64,000 bases of DNA from Pseudoxanthomonas dokdonensis (GCF_001431405.1 NZ_LDJL01000007.1:186001-250000); one strand, 5' to 3'; positions 9,519-18,166 are shown, numbered from the stretch's first letter. Notes: generated from the letters alone by a model not told the origin. Numbers and translations are program-made.

Positions 9519-9914
9519 ATGAGACTGCAGGGCATCCATCACGTCGCCATCATCGCCGCGGACTACCCGCGCTCGCGGCACTTCTACACGCAGGTGCTGG
9601 GCCTGAAGATCATCGCCGAACACCATCGTGCCGAGCGCGACTCGTGGAAGCTGGATCTGCAGCTGCCCGATGGCAGCCAGATCGAGTTGTTTTCGTTTCC
9701 CTCGCCACCGCCACGGCCCTCGCGCCCGGAAGCCTGTGGCCTGCGTCACCTGAGTTTCGCGGTCGAGGATCTGGACGCGGCGGTGCAGGCACTGCAGGCA
9801 GCCGGGGTGGTCTGCGAGCCGTTGCGGGTGGATGAATATACCGGCGCCAGGTTCACCTTCTTTGCCGATCCGGATGGCCTGCCGCTGGAGTTGTACGAGC
9901 GACGCCCGATCTGA
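9519..9914 (+). CDS. gloA2: VOC-family metalloprotein, YaeR/GloA2 type
   Basis: A 131-residue single-domain vicinal-oxygen-chelate protein close to E. coli YaeR. Matching stretches include IHHVAIIAADY, ERDSWKLDL, IELFSFP, PEACGLRHLSFAV and the C-terminal RFTFFADPDGLPLELYE. Metal ligands expected are the His in HHVAI, the Glu in QIELF, the His in RHLSF and the Glu near LELYE. The start at 9519 fits the family length; the reading frame upstream is not conserved. Likely a glyoxalase-like or isomerase/dioxygenase enzyme of unproven substrate. Confidence 0.92.
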   Translation: MRLQGIHHVAIIAADYPRSRHFYTQVLGLKIIAEHHRAERDSWKLDLQLPDGSQIELFSFPSPPPRPSRPEACGLRHLSFAVEDLDAAVQALQAAGVVCEPLRVDEYTGARFTFFADPDGLPLELYERRPI

Positions 9915-9931
9915 TCCGGCAGCCGAATGGA

Positions 9932-9956
9932 AAAAGGCGGCCGGTGGCCGCCTTTT
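9932..9956. terminator. Bidirectional terminator between gloA2 and cysK
   Basis: Perfect 11-bp stem AAAAGGCGGCC / GGCCGCCTTTT with loop GGT. The A and T runs at the ends of the arms let it serve both converging genes. Confidence 0.88.
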
Positions 9957-9983
9957 CCTGCACGTACAAGACCGTCTGGCCGG

Positions 9984-10943
9984 TCAGCCCAGTGATGCCA
10001 GCCAGTCTTCGTCGGAGCCTTCGTTGACGCCCTCGAACAGCGGCGTGGAGAAATAGCGCTCGCCGGTATCCGGCAGCATCGCCAGCAGCACCGAGCCCTC
10101 GTCGGCACTGGCCGCGACCTGCAGGGCCGCGGCGACGGTGGCGCCGGAGGAAATGCCGACGAAGATGCCTTCTTCCGCCGCCAACCGGCGTGCGGTCGCA
10201 ATCGCCTCGTCGTCGCTGATCGGCAGGATCTGCTGTGCCACGTCGCGGTTGAGCACCTCCGGCACGAAGTCCGGGGTCCAGCCCTGGATCTTGTGCGGTT
10301 TCCATTCGGCACCGGACAACAGCGCCGCGGCGGCAGGCTCGGAAGCAATGATCCGCACCTCCGGTCGTGCCACCTTGAGGACTTCGCCGACGCCGGTCAT
10401 GGTGCCGCCGGTGCCCCAGCCGGAAACGAAGTAATCCAGTCGCAGCCCGGCGAAGTCGCGCAGGATTTCGGCCGCGGTGGTCTGCCGGTGATAGGCCGGG
10501 TTGGCCGGGTTGGTGAACTGGCTGGCGAGGAACCAGCCGTGCTTCTTCGCCAGTTCCTCGGCCTTGCGGACCATGCCGCTGCCGCGCTCGGCGGCCGGGG
10601 TCAGGATGACCTTGGCACCGTAGGCGCGCATCAGCTTGCGGCGCTCGACCGAGAAGGTTTCGGTCATGGTGGCGACGAACCTGTAGCCGCGTGCGGCGGC
10701 GACCATCGCCAGGGCGATGCCGGTGTTGCCGGAGGTCGCCTCGATGATGGTGTCGCCGGGTTTCAGCAACCCCTTGGCTTCGGCATCGAGGATGATCGCC
10801 AACGCCAGCCGGTCCTTGACCGAACCGCCCGGGTTGAAGGATTCAACCTTGGCATAGACGCTGACGTGGGCCGGCGCGATGCGGGCGAGCTTGACCACCG
10901 GCGTGCGGCCGATGGTGTCCAGGATGTTGTCGTAGATGGCCAT
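9984..10943 (-). CDS. cysK: Cysteine synthase A (O-acetylserine sulfhydrylase)
   Basis: PLP enzyme that makes cysteine from O-acetylserine and sulfide, the last step of sulfate assimilation. The 319-residue protein has the PLP lysine in FNPGGSVKDRLA, the substrate loop EATSGNTGIALA, the phosphate-binding loop GWGTGGTMTG and the C-terminal GISSGA serine motif that contacts the PLP pyridine nitrogen. CysK rather than CysM is supported by length and by the C-terminal TGERYFSTPLF. It lies 67 bases downstream of cysG on the same strand, likely one operon, and ends at a bidirectional terminator. Confidence 0.95.
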   Translation of the reverse strand: MAIYDNILDTIGRTPVVKLARIAPAHVSVYAKVESFNPGGSVKDRLALAIILDAEAKGLLKPGDTIIEATSGNTGIALAMVAAARGYRFVATMTETFSVERRKLMRAYGAKVILTPAAERGSGMVRKAEELAKKHGWFLASQFTNPANPAYHRQTTAAEILRDFAGLRLDYFVSGWGTGGTMTGVGEVLKVARPEVRIIASEPAAAALLSGAEWKPHKIQGWTPDFVPEVLNRDVAQQILPISDDEAIATARRLAAEEGIFVGISSGATVAAALQVAASADEGSVLLAMLPDTGERYFSTPLFEGVNEGSDEDWLASLG

Positions 10944-11010
10944 GCAGTTCTCCGGAAAACCATAGGGTGAGGAAGTCGGCCTGAAGGCGGTCGAGCGCCA
11001 TCAGCAACGA

Positions 11011-12192
11011 TCACGCCGCCCGCGACAGTATGCTCGCGTCGACGTTGCCAGAAGGTTGCGCCAGATCGGCCGCGCGCAACGGCGGGCTACCGAACCAGTG
11101 CAGGGATTCGGCCAGCGCGGTCACCTCTCCCAGCAGCAGCAGGGCCGGGGACTTCACTTGGTAGGCACGTGCTGTGCCGGGCAGATCGGCCAGGGTGCCG
11201 GTGATCACGCGCTGCTCCGGTCGCGAGCCGTTTTCGACCAGCGCGAACGGGGTCGCCGCGGCGCGGCCGGCATCGAGCATGCGGGTGCGGAAGTCCTCCA
11301 GCCCGGCCACCCCCATGTATACCGCCAGGGTCTGCCGCTCCTGCGCCAGCGCCTGCCAGTCGAGCGTGTCCAGCGAGTCCTTGCAGTGGGCGGTGACCAG
11401 TCGTACCGACTGGGCGTGGTCGCGATGGGTCAGCGGAATCCCGGCGTAGGCGGCGCAGGCCAGCGCGGCAGTGATGCCGGGGACCACATCGAAGGCAATG
11501 CCATGCTGGCGCAGGAACTCGAGTTCTTCGCCGCCACGGCCAAACACGAAGGCGTCGCCGCCCTTCAGCCGGACCACGCGCGCGCCATCACGGGCGTGCT
11601 GCAGCATCAGTGCGTGGATCGCCTGCTGCGACATGCTGTGCTGGCCGGCCGATTTGCCGACTTCGATGCGGCGGACATGGCGCGGCACCAGTTGCAGCAC
11701 CGCCTCGCTGACCAGGCGGTCGTGCAGGACCACGTCGGCCTGCTGCAACGTGCGCAAGGCAGCCAGGGTCAGCAGGCCGGGATCACCGGAGCCGGCGCCG
11801 ACCAGGGTCACGCGGCCAGCCCCGCTGCCATGCTGGGCATCAGCGGCCGGCGACCGCGGCGGCTGTCGCGCGGGGTCGACGGCATCGGTCAGGATGCGTC
11901 GCTCGGTGGCGGCAGTGGTGACCTCGCGGACCAGCCTGGGGTCGTCGCTGGCGAGCACCGCCAGCCAGGTTCCCTCCAGTGCCTCGGGCTGGAACCGGCG
12001 GGCTGTCCACGCAATCAATCCCTGCTGCAGCAACTGCTGCAGATACGGCGTCAGCTGTTCGGCGACCAGCCGGGGCAGGGCACCGGCCTGCAGCAGTGCA
12101 TCGACCTTGCGTTCGGCCAGCGCGCCACCACCGACCACCAGCACCGGACGCTGGTCCAGATGGGCGAACAGAGCGAATGGCGGGGTGTCCAC
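11011..12192 (-). CDS. cysG: Siroheme synthase, shortened (lacks central dimerisation region)
   Basis: Makes siroheme, the cofactor of sulfite reductase. The N-terminal precorrin-2 dehydrogenase/ferrochelatase Rossmann domain is present ([19 protein letters not shown], residues about 14-32), and the C-terminal uroporphyrinogen III methyltransferase domain is intact ([65 protein letters not shown]). Between them only about 20 residues of Pro/Ala/Gln linker replace the roughly 90-residue middle and dimerisation segments of E. coli CysG. The GTG at 12192 (VDTPPFALF) is preferred because the family starts here; the frame stays open to a GTG at 12267. The methyltransferase is probably active, the dehydrogenase half uncertain. 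Upstream of cysK, same strand. Confidence 0.88.
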   Translation of the reverse strand: MDTPPFALFAHLDQRPVLVVGGGALAERKVDALLQAGALPRLVAEQLTPYLQQLLQQGLIAWTARRFQPEALEGTWLAVLASDDPRLVREVTTAATERRILTDAVDPARQPPRSPAADAQHGSGAGRVTLVGAGSGDPGLLTLAALRTLQQADVVLHDRLVSEAVLQLVPRHVRRIEVGKSAGQHSMSQQAIHALMLQHARDGARVVRLKGGDAFVFGRGGEELEFLRQHGIAFDVVPGITAALACAAYAGIPLTHRDHAQSVRLVTAHCKDSLDTLDWQALAQERQTLAVYMGVAGLEDFRTRMLDAGRAAATPFALVENGSRPEQRVITGTLADLPGTARAYQVKSPALLLLGEVTALAESLHWFGSPPLRAADLAQPSGNVDASILSRAA

Positions 12193-12265
12193 GGCAGGCG
12201 ATGACCGGCAGCAAAGGGATGCTGACCGTAGCGCCCGCCCACAGCCGGCGGAAATGATTTGCCGC

Positions 12266-12295
12266 ACAAGGCATATGCCTTGTAGTTATAAGCGC
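12266..12295. promoter_or_regulatory. 18-bp palindrome and candidate CysB site between cysG and cysB
   Basis: ACAAGGCATATGCCTTGT (12266-12283) is a perfect palindrome in the divergent promoter region. The adjoining CTTGTAGTTATAAGCGC (12279-12295) resembles CATGTGGTTATGCGC in the cysJ/cysD divergent region (9 of the first 12 positions agree). Position suits control of cysG-cysK and autoregulation of cysB; assignment to CysB is inference. Confidence 0.45.
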
Positions 12296-12398
12296 AGGCA
12301 GCTAACGTCTGGCGGATTGTTCTACAGTCTTGACCCGCATTGCGCGCCGCCCGCCGGCCGGGCTCCGGGCTGTCGCCGTCTCCAACAACCGAGTTGCC

Positions 12399-13385
12399 AT
12401 GACCCTGATCCAGCTGCGCTATCTGGTGGCCATCGCCGACGCCGAGCTCAACATCACTCTGGCCGCGGCGCGCGTCCACGCGACCCAGCCCGGCCTGTCG
12501 AAACAGCTCAAGCAGCTGGAGGACGAGCTCGGCTTCCTGTTGTTCATGCGCAAGGGCCGCAGCCTGGAAGCGATCACCCCGGCCGGCGAGGAAGTCATCC
12601 AGCGCGCCCGCGCGGTGCTGGCGCAGGCCAACAACATCCGTACCTACGCTGCCAACCAGCGCCGCGAGAGCCAGGGCCAACTGGTGCTGGCGACCACCCA
12701 TACCCAGGCGCGCTTCGTGCTGCCGCCGGCCATCGCCCGTATCAAGCAGGCCTATCCGCAGGTCAGCGTGCACCTGCAGCACGCCGCCGAAAGCCAGGCC
12801 CTGGACCTGCTGAGTGCCGGCGACGCCGACATCGCCATCATCAGCACCGCCGGTGATGCCCCGCAGGCCGGCATTGCGGTACCGCTGTACCGCTGGCGGC
12901 GGCTGGTGCTGGTGCAGCGCGGCCATCCACTTGACCGCGCCAACGGCGAGCGGCCGAAACTGGAGGATCTGGTCGGGCTGCCACTGATCAGCTACGAATC
13001 CTCGACCCGGCCCGAATCATCCCTGCAACGCGCCTTTGCCGGCGCCGGGCTGGAGGCGACCATCGCCCTGACCGCGCTGGATGCGGACTTGATCAAGACC
13101 TATGTACGCACCGGCATGGGCGTCGGCCTGCTGGCGGAAATGGCGGTCAACGCCAACGATGTCGATCTGCGCGCCTGGCCGGCACCGGTGGAAGTGCGCG
13201 AATGCATTGCCTGGGCCGTGTTGCCACGCGAACGGGTGCTGCGCGACTACGCGCTGGAACTGGTCCACGTGCTGGCGCCGCAGATTGATCGTCGTGACCT
13301 GCGGCGGGTGCTTGAGGGCAACCAGCAGGCCGACTGGCCATCGCCGCCAACGTGGGAAACCCTGACCCAGACCATTACCAGTTGA
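12399..13385 (+). CDS. cysB: CysB, LysR-type regulator of sulfur assimilation
   Basis: Cytosolic DNA-binding activator of cys genes that responds to acetylserine and sulfur limitation in known relatives. The 328-residue protein begins MTLIQLRYLVAIADAELNIT and carries the winged helix-turn-helix through residue 60 (HATQPGLSKQLKQLEDELG). The effector domain has the CysB-specific TTHTQARFVLPPAI and ISTAGD segments and GLPLISYESS. The start at 12399 matches CysB proteins; a longer upstream frame is not conserved. It is divergent from cysG-cysK, with the intergenic palindrome positioned for shared control. Confidence 0.94.
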   Translation: MTLIQLRYLVAIADAELNITLAAARVHATQPGLSKQLKQLEDELGFLLFMRKGRSLEAITPAGEEVIQRARAVLAQANNIRTYAANQRRESQGQLVLATTHTQARFVLPPAIARIKQAYPQVSVHLQHAAESQALDLLSAGDADIAIISTAGDAPQAGIAVPLYRWRRLVLVQRGHPLDRANGERPKLEDLVGLPLISYESSTRPESSLQRAFAGAGLEATIALTALDADLIKTYVRTGMGVGLLAEMAVNANDVDLRAWPAPVEVRECIAWAVLPRERVLRDYALELVHVLAPQIDRRDLRRVLEGNQQADWPSPPTWETLTQTITS

Positions 13386-13404
13386 GCCGATAGCAGGGAC
13401 AAGG

Positions 13405-14115
13405 ATGGAGACGAATACGAAGTTGAAGACGCTCGGGCTGATCGGCGGGATGAGCTGGCAGTCGACGCTGCCGTACTACCGCATCATCAACCAGACCGTG
13501 GCCGACCGCCTGGGTGGCCTGCATTCGGCACGGCTGCTGCTGTACAGCGTAGATTTCCATGACATCGAACAATTGCAGCAACGGGGCGACTGGGTCGCCG
13601 CCGGGCATCTGCTGGCCGAGGCCGCGCGCTCGTTGCAACTGGCCGGCGCCCAGTCGATCGTGGTCTGCACCAACACCATGCACAAGGTGGCCGATGCCAT
13701 CGAGGCCGCGATCGACATCCCGCTGCTGCATGTCGCTGACGCCACCGCGCTGGCACTGCGTGGCGATGGCCGCCGCAGGGTCGGTCTGCTTGGTACCCGT
13801 TTCACCATGGAGCAGGCGTTCTACCGCCAGCGCCTGGAACAGGGCCACGGCTTGCAGGTGATCGTCCCGGATGCGCAGGACCGCGACACGGTGCACCGGA
13901 TCATCTACGACGAACTGTGTGTCGGCGTGGTCAAGGCTGACTCGCGGGCGGCGCTGCAGGCGGTGGCCGGGCAGCTGCTGGATGCGGGTGCCGAGGCGAT
14001 CATCCTCGGCTGCACCGAGCTGTCATTGCTGCTGGGGCCGGAGGACACCGTCGCGCCGTTGTACGACACCACGCTCATTCACGCCCGTCACGCGGCCGAC
14101 TGGTCGCTGGCCTGA
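13405..14115 (+). CDS. Aspartate/glutamate-racemase-family enzyme (YgeA-like)
   Basis: PLP-independent amino-acid racemase of 236 residues. Both catalytic cysteines are present: Cys88 in VVCTNTMHK and Cys203 in LGCTELSLL. The N-terminus LGLIGGMSWQST is typical of the YgeA/RacX group. AGGGACAAGG precedes the ATG. It lies 19 bases after cysB and may be co-transcribed, though no sulfur-related role is obvious. Substrate (Asp, Glu, homoserine or broad) cannot be fixed. Confidence 0.9.
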   Translation: METNTKLKTLGLIGGMSWQSTLPYYRIINQTVADRLGGLHSARLLLYSVDFHDIEQLQQRGDWVAAGHLLAEAARSLQLAGAQSIVVCTNTMHKVADAIEAAIDIPLLHVADATALALRGDGRRRVGLLGTRFTMEQAFYRQRLEQGHGLQVIVPDAQDRDTVHRIIYDELCVGVVKADSRAALQAVAGQLLDAGAEAIILGCTELSLLLGPEDTVAPLYDTTLIHARHAADWSLA

Positions 14116-14195
14116 GTGCTCCACGCGTGGTGGCCGCTTGACGATTGCCGCGTGCGAACGGCTACCATGGGCCCATCGATGGGGAGCACCGTGAT

Positions 14196-14525
14196 ATGCA
14201 GTTGATTACCAAGATTCTGCTGCGCCTGTACACGCCGGCCGCGCTGGTGGCGGTATCCGGCGTGGTCGTGGCCGAAGGCCTGGATCGGGCCGCCGATGGC
14301 ATGGGCATGGTCAGTGCCGCGCACCTGGCATCGCTGTCGTTGTTGCTGGCGATTTTGATCAGCCTGGCGCTGGCCAGCTACTCGACCTGGCGTCTGTGGC
14401 GGTGGTTGAAGGGCATCGAGCAACGCTGTGATTGTGGCGGACTGCTGTCGCGACCACGCACCGACCACAACGGTCAGCGCTATCGCACCTGCGTGGTCTG
14501 CGGTGGCCGTGCCGAAATAGGCTGA
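14196..14525 (+). CDS. Small membrane protein with C-terminal zinc-ribbon-like cysteines
   Basis: A 109-residue protein I cannot name. Two membrane segments (about residues 11-27 and 44-66) are followed by a cytosolic tail with Cys78, Cys80, Cys99 and Cys102 (CDCGG ... CVVCGG), spaced like a zinc knuckle. GGGGAG precedes the ATG at 14196 by 10 bases, which decides this start over one 51 bases upstream. It stands between the racemase and a REP cluster. Confidence 0.7.
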   Translation: MQLITKILLRLYTPAALVAVSGVVVAEGLDRAADGMGMVSAAHLASLSLLLAILISLALASYSTWRLWRWLKGIEQRCDCGGLLSRPRTDHNGQRYRTCVVCGGRAEIG

Positions 14526-14594
14526 GTAGAGCGGAGCCTGCTCCGCTGCGCGACAGCAAACGATGGAAGTGCGTAGAGCGGAGCTTGCTCCGCT
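14526..14594 (+). repeat. Two GTAG-headed REP palindromes
   Basis: Copies at 14526-14547 and 14573-14594. Each is GTAG followed by AGCGGAGC-(CT or TT)-GCTCCGCT, an 8-bp stem with a two-base loop. A third decayed half-copy starts near 14622. The same unit recurs at 33092, 47872 and 55084. The GTAG head is typical of REPs mobilised by TnpA-REP transposases in Stenotrophomonas and relatives; none is encoded here. Confidence 0.85.
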
Positions 14595-14632
14595 ACGCGA
14601 TCGCAAAAGATGGATGGTGCGTAGAACGGAAC

Positions 14633-14851
14633 TCAGGCTCTGGCCGGGTGCGCCGCGCCGCCCAGCAGCCGCGCAGGCAACATCAGCACCGCCGCCAGCA
14701 AGGCGAACAGCGCCGAAAAGGTGACGCCGACCAGCCGGAATGGCAACGACAGCAGCCATACCAGCGGCCACAACAACAACGCCAGCAGCGCCAGTGGCCA
14801 GCACAGCACAAACAGCAGGCACCAGATCAGCAGTACGCTCAGGGTTTTCAT
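14633..14851 (-). CDS. Very hydrophobic small membrane protein
   Basis: Seventy-two residues, starting MKTLSVLLIW at 14851, where AGGAG sits 7 bases upstream. Nearly the whole chain is hydrophobic, with two tryptophan-rich membrane segments (about 4-35 and 40-60) and a short basic tail. Function unknown. Same strand as the following lipoprotein gene and possibly co-expressed. Confidence 0.6.
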   Translation of the reverse strand: MKTLSVLLIWCLLFVLCWPLALLALLLWPLVWLLSLPFRLVGVTFSALFALLAAVLMLPARLLGGAAHPARA

Positions 14852-14914
14852 CAGGCTACTCCTCGCAATTCGGACATTGGAATCAGCGGCGATGTCGATG
14901 ACGTGCACGGCCGC

Positions 14915-15295
14915 TCAGGTGGCACACGGTTGCGCCGCGCGTATTGGCTTGCGTTGCACGCAGACCTGGCTGTCGCGCTGCACCCGCGGCAGCCGCAAAT
15001 GCTTGCCGGCGGCGACCGAAAACTGCTGTTGGCGTACCAGCGGACATTTCTGTCCCAGCACTTTCCGCAGCGGGTGATCGCATTGGCGGGCGAATACCGC
15101 GTAATGGCACTGGCCGCTGGCACTGGCCAGGCACTCGAAGTTGCCACCGTCGCTGGCCAGGGTGACCTTGCTGTACAGCAGATCGATGCCGTTGGCGCTG
15201 GACCGCGAGATGCTGGTGACCTTGCTTTCATCGCACCCGGCCAGCGCCAGCAACGTGGTCAGTGCGGAAGTAAATAAAGTCGTGAGCACACGCAT
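14915..15295 (-). CDS. Small cysteine-rich lipoprotein
   Basis: A 126-residue product with a lipoprotein signal peptide ending LLALAGC (acylated Cys21). The mature part has six further cysteines (ECLAS, GQCHY, RQCDH, QKCPL, QVCVQ, QPCAT), suggesting disulfides in the periplasm. No family recognised. It precedes the small membrane protein on the same strand and follows the LytTR regulator gene. Confidence 0.65.
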   Translation of the reverse strand: MRVLTTLFTSALTTLLALAGCDESKVTSISRSSANGIDLLYSKVTLASDGGNFECLASASGQCHYAVFARQCDHPLRKVLGQKCPLVRQQQFSVAAGKHLRLPRVQRDSQVCVQRKPIRAAQPCAT

Positions 15296-15343
15296 GACGA
15301 TTCCTTGTAGTGCAGAGTTGGATGCGGCAGGGGCAAAAAAGGT

Positions 15344-16114
15344 TTACATGCCGCGGAACAGACTCATGAAGGCCTGGCTGACGGTCAGGGTTTCCGGGCG
15401 GTTGCGCAGCCGGACCACGCCCTTGCCGCTGTCATCGCGGGTGATGCCGGCGATGGCCTTGAGATTGACGATGGTGGAACGATGGATCTGCTTGAACACG
15501 TTGCCGTCCAGTGACTGCAGCAGCTCGCGCAGCGGCGTGCGCAGCAGCGCTTCGCCTTCGGCGGTCAGCACCGCGGTGTACTTGTTGTCGGCGCGGAAGT
15601 AGGCCACATCCTCGACCGGTATCAGCCGGGTTTCCTTGCCGGTGCTGGCGGTGATCCATGCCAGTGGCTCATGCGATGGCGCCGGCATGTGCCGGGCCAG
15701 TCGCTTGGCCAGCGCATCCAGGGTCGACAGATCCGGATGGTTGCCACCGGCGACGCGCGATTGCAGGCGGCGGATGGTCGCGTCCAGTCGTTCACGGGTG
15801 ATCGGCTTGAGCAGGTAGTCGATGGCGCCCTGCTCGAAGGCATCGACGGCGTACTGGTCGTAGGCGGTGACGAAAACGATCTGGGTATGCGGGCTGATGT
15901 CGGCGACCGCGGCTGCCACTTCCAGGCCGGTCAGGCCGGGCATGCGGATGTCCAGGAACGCCACGTCCGGTTGCTGTCCGGCGATCGCTTCGACCGCGCT
16001 GGCGCCGTCCTCGCATTCGGCGACGATGCGCAGCTCCGGCCAGCCGTCACGCAGCAGCGACGCCAGTGCGGTGCGCAGCAGTTCTTCGTCTTCGGCAATC
16101 ACGCACTCAAGCAC
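15344..16114 (-). CDS. LytTR-family response regulator
   Basis: Cytosolic two-component regulator of 256 residues. The receiver domain (about 1-120) has the acidic pair in IAEDEE, phospho-acceptor Asp55 in VAFLDIRMPG, the Thr in FVTAYD and the Lys in YLLKPI. The C-terminal half is a LytTR DNA-binding domain (VEDVAYFRADNKYTAVLT ... QIHRSTIVNL). The GTG at 16114 overlaps the kinase stop by 8 bases, which decides this start. The AlgR/LytR-type architecture points to control of envelope or surface functions, but targets are not visible. Confidence 0.92.
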   Translation of the reverse strand: MLECVIAEDEELLRTALASLLRDGWPELRIVAECEDGASAVEAIAGQQPDVAFLDIRMPGLTGLEVAAAVADISPHTQIVFVTAYDQYAVDAFEQGAIDYLLKPITRERLDATIRRLQSRVAGGNHPDLSTLDALAKRLARHMPAPSHEPLAWITASTGKETRLIPVEDVAYFRADNKYTAVLTAEGEALLRTPLRELLQSLDGNVFKQIHRSTIVNLKAIAGITRDDSGKGVVRLRNRPETLTVSQAFMSLFRGM

Positions 16115-17471
16115 GGGCCTGCTCCTGCGGCGGTGGCGGTGGCGGTGTCGTTGCGGCGGCGGGCTGGCGCGGCAGGTTGATGGTGGCGGCCACGCCATGC
16201 GGGAAGTTGGAGACAATCGCGAACGAAGCCCGCTGGCCATAGGTCAGCCGCAAGCGCTCACGGACATTGTTGAGGCCGATGCCGGTGCCGGCGGTCTGGG
16301 TGTTGAAACCCATGCCGTCATCGGCGACGGTCACCGCGACCTGGTCGTCGTGGGTCCGCGCCAGCAGCCAGATGGTGCCACCGCCGGGCTTCGGTTCCAG
16401 GCCATGTTTGATCGCATTCTCGACCAGTGTCTGCAGCATCATCGACGGCATCGGCAGGTCCAGCAGTTCGGCCGGCACATTGACGTGGGTGGTCAGGCGG
16501 TTGCCCATCCGGATCTTGAGGATTTCCAGATAGGCCTGCGCGCGCTCCAGTTCTTCGCCCAGGGTCGATTGCGCATCGACGCTGCGCGGCAGCGAGCGCC
16601 GCAGATAGTCGATCAGATGTCCCAGCATCAGATCCGCGCGCGCCGGATCGGTGCGGGTCAGCACCTGTGCGCTGGCCAGGGTGTTGTACAGGAAGTGCGG
16701 TTCGACCTGCGCGTGCAGCATGTTGAGCTTGGCAACGGTCAGTTCCTTTTCGGTGACCGTCTGCTGCACGCTGTCGCGCTCGCCACGACGCAGCTCGCCG
16801 ACCCGGCGGGTGATCGCGCGGCTGACCGCTTCAATGATTTCATGGTTGCTGCCGTCGTCGAGCAGCAGCAGGTCGGTCCACACCGGTGCGTTGGGGCCGC
16901 AGATAAGCATCACGCTGCTGCTGCTGCCACCGGGGCTGACCGTGGCCAGGATCTGGTCGTGCTTGACCGCCAGTCGTGCAAACACGTTGAAGCGCGACGG
17001 TGGCGCGTCACCGGCGATGTCGCGGCGGCGCACCAGTGCCCGTGCCTGCAGGCTGTCGCGGGCGCTCTCCAGCGCGGTGCTGCGCGGCAGTTCGCGCAGC
17101 GCGGCATCCAGCAGGTCGAAGGTCTGGCCGGCTTCCAGCGGTACTTCGATCTGGCGCCGCTGGCGGCTGGACAGGCTGGCGTGGTCCAGGCGCCCGGTCA
17201 GCAGCCATACTCGTCGCAGGTGCGAGACCAGACCGACCAGTACCGACACCATCAACAGCATCGCCAGCAGGCCGAACAACCAGCCCGGCCCTTCGTTCAT
17301 CCCATAGAAGAAGCCGCTCCAGACAAAGCCGGCGACGAAGATCGCGGCCGCCCAGGCGGCAAGGGTACGGAGTATGAGGAACAGGCTGGCGAACACGGGA
17401 AGGGCCGGCAGGAAGGGATTGCCGGGCAGCATACCGACACATTCGGCGAGGGTGTGGATGCAGGCGACCAA
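16107..17471 (-). CDS. LytS/YehU-type membrane sensor histidine kinase
   Basis: A 454-residue inner-membrane kinase with two membrane segments (about 28-52 and 64-84), a cytosolic linker, a His_kinase domain with phospho-accepting His259 in VEPHFLYNTLA, and an ATPase domain with N-box LVENAIKHGLE and G-box GTGIGLNNVRERL. A proline run near the C-terminus is low complexity. It is translationally coupled to the LytTR regulator, its obvious partner. The upstream region is the repeat-rich gap, so a promoter probably lies close to 17480. Confidence 0.9.
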   Translation of the reverse strand: MVACIHTLAECVGMLPGNPFLPALPVFASLFLILRTLAAWAAAIFVAGFVWSGFFYGMNEGPGWLFGLLAMLLMVSVLVGLVSHLRRVWLLTGRLDHASLSSRQRRQIEVPLEAGQTFDLLDAALRELPRSTALESARDSLQARALVRRRDIAGDAPPSRFNVFARLAVKHDQILATVSPGGSSSSVMLICGPNAPVWTDLLLLDDGSNHEIIEAVSRAITRRVGELRRGERDSVQQTVTEKELTVAKLNMLHAQVEPHFLYNTLASAQVLTRTDPARADLMLGHLIDYLRRSLPRSVDAQSTLGEELERAQAYLEILKIRMGNRLTTHVNVPAELLDLPMPSMMLQTLVENAIKHGLEPKPGGGTIWLLARTHDDQVAVTVADDGMGFNTQTAGTGIGLNNVRERLRLTYGQRASFAIVSNFPHGVAATINLPRQPAAATTPPPPPPQEQARA

Positions 17472-17572
17472 ACCCCGGATGACGCGATGAAACCGGTCTC
17501 CGCGGGGATGAAATCAGCTGTGCTGGAGTCTGTGGAAGGCCAGAACAAGCGTACAAGCAAAAAACTACCCAT

Positions 17573-17776
17573 CGTCATCCCGGCGAGCGCCGGGCTTTTA
17601 GCCGACGGATGTTGGGTCATCCAGCCGCTTGGTCTCGGTGCCAGGCAACGGGCTGGATGACTGGAGATGGTCAGTTGAAAGCCCAGCGTTGGCTGCAATG
17701 ACGGGTGTTTCGAGGGCGGAGGACTGACCTGCGGAGGTTACGCAAAGGCTGGATCCCGGCGTTCGCCGGGATGACG
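17573..17776. repeat. Inverted pair of GTCAT-headed REP palindromes enclosing an inverted repeat
   Basis: Left copy CGTCAT-CCCGGCG-AG-CGCCGGG (17573-17594), right copy CCCGGCG-TT-CGCCGGG-ATGACG (about 17755-17776), in opposite orientation. Between them GTCATCCAGCC (17616-17626) and GGCTGGATGAC (17651-17661) form an 11-bp perfect stem. No protein reading frame is credible here. This is a second REP family, distinct from the GTAG type, and resembles a bacterial interspersed mosaic element. Confidence 0.8.
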
Positions 17777-18032
17777 AGTATTTATCGGGCTGACGAGTAT
17801 CTATCGGGATGACGAGCGTTTACCGGGATGACGAGCGTTTATCAGGATGACGAGTGTTTATCGGGATGACGAGCGTTTATCGGGATGACGAGTGTTTATC
17901 GGGATGACGAGTGTTTATCGGGATGACGAGTGTTTATCGGGATGACGAGTGTTTATCGGGATGACGAGCGTTTATCGGGATGACGAGTATCTATCGGGAT
18001 GACGAGTGCTTATCGGGATGATGAGGATTTAC
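17767..18032. repeat. 19-bp tandem array, 14 copies
   Basis: Consensus CGGGATGACGAGTGTTTAT repeats at exactly 19-base steps from 17767 to about 18032 with substitutions but no length change. The first copy is the tail of the REP at 17755-17776, so the array appears to have grown from it. Degenerate remnants continue to about 18070. The interval 18070-18166 up to cysH shows nothing else. Confidence 0.95.
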
Positions 18033-18166
18033 AGGGAGGAGTGCTCGCCGGGATGACGAGTGCTCAACGGCGTTGGCGGGCAGAGAAGCTGAAAGCACTC
18101 ATCCGCTGTCCGCTGTCGATGGTTGACCTCCGGTAGCGGGTGCGGAACAGATTCTCCGGCAGCTGG

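Noticed and set aside
17767-18032. CRISPR array
   Set aside because: The 19-bp units are contiguous with no unique spacers, and no cas genes are present.
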